A stretch of DNA of 19,923 nucleotides, from positions 1 to 19,923 of the forward strand of contig NZ_CAMPYN010000022.1 of assembly GCF_946998255.1 (NCBI RefSeq), in the 5' to 3' direction. Source of the stretch: an uncultured Helcococcus sp. GTDB lineage: Bacteria; Bacillota; Clostridia; Tissierellales; Peptoniphilaceae. Below, piece after piece: positions 14,837 through 19,923 of this stretch (position 1 is its first letter; each line of letters opens with the position of its first letter). Below the pieces are notes generated by a model, which saw only the letters and a list, made by a program, of their open reading frames with translations, did not search any database and had not been told where the DNA came from. A program made the translations under genes and the position numbers.

Positions 14837-15511
14837 CTAACTCAAATACAATTTTCCATCAACAAATTTATATTCTTTAAATATCTTTGAATCAAAATAT
14901 CTAGTATCATGACTTACCAATATGAGGGTGGTTTCGTCTTTGATGTTGGTAAAAATATATTCATAAAACTTTTCTTTGAATCTAGGATTTAAGGCTGCTG
15001 TAGGTTCATCCAAAATTAAAATTTCAGGATCATTTATAATAGCTCTGCAAATAGCTACCTTTTGTCTTTCCCCTCCAGACATAGTCTTAACAGCTTGCCT
15101 TAACTTTTTATTAAGTTCAAATTCATCAATTAGTTTATCAAAGCGTTCTTTTTTTTCGCTAAATTTATATTTTTTTGAATAAAGTAAAGGAATCTCAATA
15201 TTATACTTGGTACTTTCATCTTCTAGAAGAAAGTAATCTTGGAAAATAAATCCAAACATTTCATTTCTTATTTTCGCTAATTCTCCTTCTGACATCTCTT
15301 TTACATCTTTCCCATTTATTAAATAGGTCCCCTCAAAATCAAGATCGTAAGTAGCTAATATTTTTAAAAGACTTGTCTTTCCTATACCATTTTCTCCACT
15401 AATAAGTATCTTGTCTCCCTTATTAACTTTAAAATCGGCCTGATTTAAAATAATAGTTTGATTATCATAATCTTTATTAAAAATTTTGCTAATATTTTTA
15501 AGCTCCAGCAT
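14837..15511 (-). CDS. ABC transporter ATP-binding protein (MacB/LolD-like)
   Basis: Cytoplasmic ATPase powering the two adjacent permeases. The 224-residue protein has Walker A GENGIGKTSLL (K45), the Q-loop FIFQDYF near 91, the ABC signature MSGGERQKVA near 145, Walker B ILILDEPTAAL near 165 and the switch histidine in LVSHDTRY. The fold and length are typical of the MacB/LolD/FtsE group, whose complexes act on the membrane or on peptides outside it rather than simply importing solutes. Its ATG overlaps the end of the second permease gene by 14 bp, with the SD AGGAG inside that gene, so expression is tightly linked. It is the last gene of the operon. Confidence 0.93.
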   Translation of the reverse strand: MLELKNISKIFNKDYDNQTIILNQADFKVNKGDKILISGENGIGKTSLLKILATYDLDFEGTYLINGKDVKEMSEGELAKIRNEMFGFIFQDYFLLEDESTKYNIEIPLLYSKKYKFSEKKERFDKLIDEFELNKKLRQAVKTMSGGERQKVAICRAIINDPEILILDEPTAALNPRFKEKFYEYIFTNIKDETTLILVSHDTRYFDSKIFKEYKFVDGKLYLS

Positions 15512-16553
15512 TTAAGACTCCTATTTGATTTTTCTTATATATTTGATGTATTAGATTTATAGTGAAAACTATATAGTAAAATATAGTAATGCAGGCTATA
15601 ATCGTAAATATATGGTCGATATTAAATCCATTAAGATAATTCATCAAAGCAAAATTTATAAAAAGCATAGATAATATCAAAATTTGATTTCTTAGAAATA
15701 TATCCTTATTCCTCGCTCCTGATATATAATGAATATCATATTCTTTTTCTAAGTCTGCAAATAAACTATTATAAAAATAGACAAATACGGCCACAAGCAG
15801 TACTAATAAAAAGATTACATAAGGAATCATGTAAGTTAATATAAAGTATTCTTCAGAAACACTTTTCGTAGTTACTTGCATAACAACTGATAAAAAGCTA
15901 TCCTTAAATATAGTTATCATCTTTTCATAGACCTTATCCTTTAACGATTCATCTTGAAGCTTGCTATTGTCTACAATTTCCATAATTTCATTTTTCTTTA
16001 TATCATAAGCTTGAATGTCTTGCCATTTTGAATCATCTACCTTTAAAATGTTATAAAGTGTAGATAATTCTTCCTTTTCAAGGTAAGTAAATTTTGATAA
16101 AAAGTTCAGCTTATCTATAGAATTGTCTATTTTATATTCTTTTGTATATTTTTCTACGCTTTCTTTATCTACTTTCTGAGCCACTATCCAATAAAAGGAA
16201 TTATCCAAATCCTTTATGCCCCTGCCATCGACTATATAAGTATGGTATCCAAAATCTTCAGAAAGTTTACTACTATTAAAATAAGTAAACAAGTCCTTAT
16301 TATATAATTCATCTAAGTCTTTAGTTAATTTTGAAAAATCATCATTATTTTTTAGGGACGTTACTACTGGTGCATAGTGAACCTTAGAGGGTGATGGTTT
16401 AAGGTCACTTTGATTTATATAATTATAGTAAACAGATGAAAACAAGGGGATGAACAAAAAAGATAAGCCCGATAAAATAATAAGTAAATATATAAATGAT
16501 TTATACTTATTTTTTATATCTCTAAAAGCTAATTTGATTGTACTTGTACTCAT
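15498..16553 (-). CDS. FtsX/MacB-like ABC permease subunit 2
   Basis: A 351-residue membrane protein with one N-terminal membrane helix (about 20-43), a large outside domain (about 45-235) and three C-terminal helices (about 236-262, 288-308, 315-337). This is the 1+3 topology of FtsX/MacB-type permeases. The stretch before the third helix (DIHYISGARNKDIFLRNQI) matches the FtsX-core coupling region. The outside domain is Lys/Asp-rich, has no cysteines, and is unlike anything I can name. The start ATG overlaps the stop of subunit 1 in ATGA, and its SD GGGGGG is inside the upstream gene. The function is probably export or a mechanical membrane task; the substrate is unknown. Confidence 0.82.
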   Translation of the reverse strand: MSTSTIKLAFRDIKNKYKSFIYLLIILSGLSFLFIPLFSSVYYNYINQSDLKPSPSKVHYAPVVTSLKNNDDFSKLTKDLDELYNKDLFTYFNSSKLSEDFGYHTYIVDGRGIKDLDNSFYWIVAQKVDKESVEKYTKEYKIDNSIDKLNFLSKFTYLEKEELSTLYNILKVDDSKWQDIQAYDIKKNEIMEIVDNSKLQDESLKDKVYEKMITIFKDSFLSVVMQVTTKSVSEEYFILTYMIPYVIFLLVLLVAVFVYFYNSLFADLEKEYDIHYISGARNKDIFLRNQILILSMLFINFALMNYLNGFNIDHIFTIIACITIFYYIVFTINLIHQIYKKNQIGVLNAGA

Positions 16554-17569
16554 AATTCCCCCCTTTGAGGAAGTTTCATTTTAAAATATTTAACTATTTT
16601 AAAAAAAGATATAAAAGATGTAATAAGCAATACTGATACAAAGGAAACCACTATAAAGTCTAACTTTATTCGCCTATGACCAAATATTTCAAAGTAAAAA
16701 ATAGTCAGTATTGTCGATACTAAAAGTACTATAAAAACTTTTGCTATATGGTCTTTTAAATATAAGTTGATATAGTCTTTTAAACTTGCCCCATATATCC
16801 TGCTAATCAAAATATCCTTTTTTAATCTTCTGCTATAAATTTCTGTGAAAAATATAAGTATCATATAAATTATCCCAAGAGAAAGAAGTATCGCACGCGT
16901 GTAAAGACCAGTGTTCCAATTTATCACTATAAATCTTTGTAAGAGTTGAAATATATTGTCTTTATTTTGCTTAAATCCAGCTAGCTCAAAATGTGATATT
17001 AGATCATTTTCTTTTTCCTTGGGATGATTTCTCATATAGATATGGTCTATATCAGAAGTGTTTATGGAAAATAAATTTTTTATTAATTTTAAATTTCTAG
17101 ATGTGCTAGAAATTGCGGACTTAATATCAAATGTATTTATAATATTTGTACTATACTTATCTTCAAATACATGTAATTTTTCGTCTATTTTTCCACTAAG
17201 TATAGATTCCTGATCAGCAATCAGTACAGAAACATTTTTTTTATTAATATAGTCATCTTTGGAAAAATATCTTAAATCTTGCGGTGAAATTATTTTCGAT
17301 GAACTTGTATAATAGTACATAGAAGGGTCATATAGGGCAACCACAGAATCATCTTTATTTGTTTCAGCCACTACAGATAAGTCTTCATAGTCTAAAAGAA
17401 ATGAAAAATCGCTATTCTTATTTTTATTTGTTTTAATAAATTGTAAATAGTCAGTTCCCAAATCGTATTTATACTTATAATAGGCTCCCGATACTAAATA
17501 GTTAAAAGCAAATATTAAACATATATTTAGAATGAAAATTATTGTGTAAAATTTTCTCTTTTCCTTCAT
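16550..17569 (-). CDS. FtsX/MacB-like ABC permease subunit 1
   Basis: A 339-residue membrane protein with the same plan as its partner: a first helix at about 9-28, an outside domain of about 190 residues, and three C-terminal helices (about 226-245, 277-296, 304-324). The SRIYGASLKDYINLYLKD segment is a clear FtsX-core coupling motif. The two permeases differ enough that they likely form a heterodimer with one ATPase. This arrangement resembles bacteriocin-associated or antimicrobial-peptide resistance ABC modules, but no peptide or kinase gene is adjacent. The ATG at 17569 has a weak SD (GAGAGAG). A perfect TATAAT (17605-17610, minus) lies upstream with a poor -35. Confidence 0.8.
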   Translation of the reverse strand: MKEKRKFYTIIFILNICLIFAFNYLVSGAYYKYKYDLGTDYLQFIKTNKNKNSDFSFLLDYEDLSVVAETNKDDSVVALYDPSMYYYTSSSKIISPQDLRYFSKDDYINKKNVSVLIADQESILSGKIDEKLHVFEDKYSTNIINTFDIKSAISSTSRNLKLIKNLFSINTSDIDHIYMRNHPKEKENDLISHFELAGFKQNKDNIFQLLQRFIVINWNTGLYTRAILLSLGIIYMILIFFTEIYSRRLKKDILISRIYGASLKDYINLYLKDHIAKVFIVLLVSTILTIFYFEIFGHRRIKLDFIVVSFVSVLLITSFISFFKIVKYFKMKLPQRGEL

Positions 17570-17712
17570 GATACTCTCTCTTTTTTTAGCTATACGTTTA
17601 CATTATTATATTATCAAAAAAAACTCGCTTTTTCACTTATTTAACGATTTTTATGTATTCATTATAAATAAACATTTTAACTATGATAAATATTTTTAAT
17701 TAAATTCCACAT

Positions 17713-17738
17713 AAAAAAGCAGACCTAAGCCTGCTTTT
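17713..17738 (-). terminator. Intrinsic terminator of groESL
   Basis: AAAAGCAG (17715-17722) pairs with CTGCTTTT (17731-17738), and the stem is followed on the minus strand by a T-run. It lies 17 bp after the groEL stop codon. Confidence 0.85.
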
Positions 17739-17754
17739 ACTTACTTTATTCAAC

Positions 17755-19377
17755 TTACATTCCCATTCCCATTTGTCCAGCCATTGGGTTCATAGGATTT
17801 TCTTCTTCTATATCTGCAATAGCTGTTTCTGTTGTCAAGATCATTGAAGCTATTGAGGCAGCATTTTCTAAGGCCGATCTTGTAACCTTGGTTGGATCTA
17901 CTATACCTGCTTTTACCATATCTACAAACTGATTATTTAAGGCATCATAGCCTAAGCCTTTATCTGATGCTTTTACCTCATTTACTATTACAGCTCCTTC
18001 TATACCAGCATTTTCTGCAATTTGTCTTAAAGGTTCTTCCAAGGATCTTGCTACTATCATAGCTCCAGTTTTTTCATCCCCGTCTACACTTGAAATGTAT
18101 TCATCAAGTGATTTTATGGAATCAATTAAAACAGTACCACCTCCTGCAACTATTCCTTCTTCAACAGCTGCTTTTGTTGCAGCTAAGGCATCTTCAATTC
18201 TAAGTTTCTTTTCCTTCATTTCTACTTCAGTAACAGCTCCAACTTGGATTAAAGCAACACCACCAGATAACTTAGCTAACCTTTCTTGGTATCTCTTAAC
18301 ATCAAATTCTGAATCAGAACTTTTTATATCTGTTTTAATTTGATTGATTCTGTTTTCTAAGTTTTCCTTTGAACCAGAACCATCTACGATAGTTGTAGAA
18401 TCCTTATCTACATTTACCTTTTTAGTTGATCCTAATTGGTCTAGTTTTACTAATTTCAAGTCATCATTTAATTCTTCTTTAAATACTTGTGTACCTGTCA
18501 ATACAGCTATATCTTCAAGAATTGCATTCCTATTTTCACCATATCCAGGAGCCTTCACAGCTACCACATTGAAGGTTCCCCTTAGCTTATTCAATACTAG
18601 GGTTGTGAGCACTTCGCCTTCTACATCATCGGCTATTATAAACAATGGTCTAGAAGACTCAACAACTTGTTCTAAAACTGGTAAAATTTCTTGGATATTA
18701 TTTATCTTTTTATCTGTTATTAAAATAAATGGATTTTCTAATTCTGCGATTTTCTTTTCTCCATCACTTATCATATATGGTGATAAGTAACCCTTGTCAA
18801 ATTGCATACCTTCTACAACTGAAAGATTTGTGTCCATAGTGTTTGATTCTTCAACACTTATAACTCCATCCTTGCCAATTTTTTCCATAGCATCAGCTAT
18901 TAATTGCCCAACCTTAGGATCCGCTGAAGAAATAGCACCAACTTGAGCTATAGCTTCTGTAGTTTCAACCGGTGTAGAGAATGATTTTATTTCTTCCACC
19001 ACGATTTTAACAGCTTCTTCAATACCTTTTTTGATAATTACAGGATTCGCTCCAGCTGCTATATTTTTTAAGCCTTCCCTAACTATAGCTTGGGCTAAAA
19101 TAGTTGCGGTAGTTGTACCATCTCCTGCTACATCATTTGTTTTGATAGCAACTTCCTTTAAAAGTTGAGCTCCCATATTTTCATACTTATCTTCTAGTTC
19201 GATTTCCTTAGCTATGGTCACCCCATCATTTGTAATCAGAGGAGCCCCATAAGCTTTATCTATAACAACATTTCTACCTTTAGGACCAACTGTAACCTTT
19301 ACAGCATCTGCTAATTTGTTAATACCTGCTTCTAAAGATTTTCTTGATTCTAATCCATATTTAATATCTTTTGCCAT
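17755..19377 (-). CDS. groL: Chaperonin GroEL (Hsp60)
   Basis: Cytoplasmic ATP-dependent folding chamber that works with GroES. The 540-residue length is standard. Seen are the N-terminal KDIKYG, the nucleotide loop KVTVGPKGRNV, AGDGTTTATILAQ with the catalytic Asp at about 86, the apical-domain MISDGEK region, VEEGIVAGGGTVLI and the flexible Gly-Met tail (MAGQMGMGM). No key residue is missing. The ATG at 19377 has the SD AGGAGGTT and lies 25 bp after groES. It is co-transcribed with groES from the CIRCE/CtsR-marked promoter and closed by the hairpin at 17713-17738. Confidence 0.99.
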   Translation of the reverse strand: MAKDIKYGLESRKSLEAGINKLADAVKVTVGPKGRNVVIDKAYGAPLITNDGVTIAKEIELEDKYENMGAQLLKEVAIKTNDVAGDGTTTATILAQAIVREGLKNIAAGANPVIIKKGIEEAVKIVVEEIKSFSTPVETTEAIAQVGAISSADPKVGQLIADAMEKIGKDGVISVEESNTMDTNLSVVEGMQFDKGYLSPYMISDGEKKIAELENPFILITDKKINNIQEILPVLEQVVESSRPLFIIADDVEGEVLTTLVLNKLRGTFNVVAVKAPGYGENRNAILEDIAVLTGTQVFKEELNDDLKLVKLDQLGSTKKVNVDKDSTTIVDGSGSKENLENRINQIKTDIKSSDSEFDVKRYQERLAKLSGGVALIQVGAVTEVEMKEKKLRIEDALAATKAAVEEGIVAGGGTVLIDSIKSLDEYISSVDGDEKTGAMIVARSLEEPLRQIAENAGIEGAVIVNEVKASDKGLGYDALNNQFVDMVKAGIVDPTKVTRSALENAASIASMILTTETAIADIEEENPMNPMAGQMGMGM

Positions 19378-19402
19378 AATATAACCTCCTAATCTTTAAA
19401 CC

Positions 19403-19672
19403 TTACTCTTCAACTACTGCTAATACATCTTCAAAGTCAATTACTATATAAGTATCATCTCCATCTTTAAGGTTTGTACCCTTGTATTTTGTATATAGCA
19501 CCTTATCGCCTTTTTTAATTAAATCTGTATCTAGGTCTTTTGATATTTCTATAACTTCTGCAAAATCTGGTTTTTCTACTGCTGAATCAGGCATGATAAT
19601 ACCTGAAGAAGTTTTTTCTTCCTTATGTATCTCTTTTAAAACTAATCTTTGACCTATTGGTTTTATTATCAT
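19403..19672 (-). CDS. groS: Co-chaperonin GroES (Hsp10)
   Basis: Forms the heptameric lid of GroEL. The 89-residue length is slightly short but normal for Firmicutes. It begins MIIKPIGQRLVLKEI and has the mobile loop EEKTSSGIIMPDSAVEKP, with the Gly-Ile-Ile that contacts GroEL, and the conserved KGDKVLYTKYKGT segment. The ATG at 19672 has the SD AGGAGG. It is the first gene of the groESL operon, with about 75 bp of leader that begins in the CIRCE-like repeat. Confidence 0.98.
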   Translation of the reverse strand: MIIKPIGQRLVLKEIHKEEKTSSGIIMPDSAVEKPDFAEVIEISKDLDTDLIKKGDKVLYTKYKGTNLKDGDDTYIVIDFEDVLAVVEE

Positions 19673-19723
19673 ATTTCCTCCTAGTATTGATTTTATTATT
19701 TTATATTCATTTTTAAGGATTTG

Positions 19724-19750
19724 TTATCACTCTATACGTCTGAGTGATAA
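19724..19750. promoter_or_regulatory. CIRCE-like operator (HrcA site variant) for groESL
   Basis: TTATCACTC (19724-19732), 9 bp, GAGTGATAA (19742-19750) is a perfect 9-bp inverted repeat with the exact 9-bp spacing of CIRCE (TTAGCACTC-N9-GAGTGCTAA). One position per arm differs, and the two changes compensate each other. It lies directly downstream of the -10, over the expected start site, where HrcA would block transcription and where the mRNA would form a 5' stem. Confidence 0.9.
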
Positions 19751-19754
19751 TTTT

Positions 19755-19782
19755 ATTATAACATAAAGTCAAACATAGTCAA
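19755..19782 (-). promoter_or_regulatory. groESL promoter (sigma-A type)
   Basis: On the minus strand TTGACT (19782-19777) is followed after 16 bp by TGTTATAAT, an extended perfect -10 (TATAAT at 19760-19755). The -35 is itself part of a CtsR-type box, and the start site falls in the CIRCE-like repeat. Confidence 0.85.
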
Positions 19783-19783
19783 A
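19767..19783 (+). promoter_or_regulatory. CtsR-type operator box 1 (over the groESL -35)
   Basis: AGTCAAA-CAT-AGTCAAA exactly matches the known CtsR heptad direct repeat RGTCAAA-NAN-RGTCAAA. It covers the -35 and part of the spacer of the groESL promoter, so bound CtsR would block RNA polymerase. Confidence 0.85.
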
Positions 19784-19788
19784 GTTTT

Positions 19789-19805
19789 TTTGACCTTGTT
19801 TGACT
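19789..19805 (-). promoter_or_regulatory. CtsR-type operator box 2 (upstream, opposite orientation)
   Basis: On the minus strand AGTCAAA-CAA-GGTCAAA also matches the CtsR consensus exactly. It lies just upstream of the -35, inverted relative to box 1, so the two boxes form a 43-bp near-palindrome (19765-19807) with 11-bp outer arms. Confidence 0.85.
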
Positions 19806-19810
19806 TTTCT

Positions 19811-19923
19811 TTACTTTCCTATTTTATTTTCTCTAGCATAGTAGAATAAGTATTGTTGAGCATAGCCTCTTAGGTCACCAAATAATTCAGTTCCTTTTTC
19901 TAAAATCTTTTTATTAGGAATTT
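19811..19923 (-). CDS. C-terminal end of an unidentified gene (cut by window edge)
   Basis: The last 36 codons of a minus-strand gene, ending at TAA 19813-19811. The visible tail includes NKKILEKGTELFGDLRGYAQ followed by QYLFYYARENKIGK. It reads as real coding sequence but is too short for me to assign a family. Its stop codon is 6 bp from CtsR box 2, so this gene and the groESL control region are tightly packed. The palindrome made by the two CtsR boxes may double as its terminator. Confidence 0.6.
   Translation of the reverse strand, partial: IPNKKILEKGTELFGDLRGYAQQYLFYYARENKIGK

Noticed and set aside
18095..18790. Long plus-strand open frames opposite groEL
   Set aside because: They are shadows of a strongly conserved minus-strand gene, lack SDs and encode Ser/Pro-rich sequence typical of reversed coding DNA.

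Overview
The window is AT-rich, uses strong AGGAGG-type ribosome binding sites and carries a groESL operon with Gram-positive heat-shock operators. This suggests a low-GC Firmicute. The GroEL and peptidase sequences look like Peptoniphilaceae/Tissierellia (Anaerococcus or Peptoniphilus-like), but that placement is from memory of protein style, not from a search. Almost every gene lies on the minus strand. The exceptions are a CPBP protease and a ZIP metal transporter on the plus strand, each closed by a hairpin that can terminate in both directions.

Layout, left to right. Bases 1-145 are the 5' end of an IS3-type insertion sequence with the start of its transposase. Bases 186-4875 hold a sugar operon read right to left: GntR-type regulator, PTS EIIA, EIIB, UlaA/SgaT-type EIIC, and a full-length transketolase. 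It has a clear promoter at 4918-4946, and its far end abuts the IS. Bases 5194-6150 encode a CPBP membrane protease. Bases 6198-6953 encode a YdjC/ChbG-type deacetylase. Bases 7136-8833 encode an M3 oligoendopeptidase. A ZIP transporter gene at 8948-9759 is broken by a one-base frameshift in a T7 run. A 29-residue membrane peptide at 9819-9908 has its own promoter, RBS and terminator.

Bases 10030-14633 look like one operon: atypical OmpR-type response regulator, PepF oligopeptidase, a 93-residue unknown protein, and a cytoplasmic 5'-nucleotidase-type metallophosphatase. Bases 14837-17569 encode an ABC exporter-like module with two FtsX/MacB-like permeases and one ATPase, with overlapping genes. 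Bases 17755-19672 are groEL and groES. The last 113 bases are the end of an unidentified gene.

Main points. (1) The PTS plus transketolase operon has no ascorbate-degrading enzymes, so its substrate may be a ketopentose that enters transketolase directly after phosphorylation. (2) The groESL promoter carries a CIRCE variant with matched changes in both arms and two oppositely oriented CtsR-type boxes, which suggests dual HrcA and CtsR control. (3) The ZIP gene is out of frame at a homopolymer. (4) The IS leader can fold so that the transposase ribosome binding site is buried. (5) The response regulator lacks conserved receiver residues and has no kinase beside it. I see no tRNA, rRNA, CRISPR array or phage genes.
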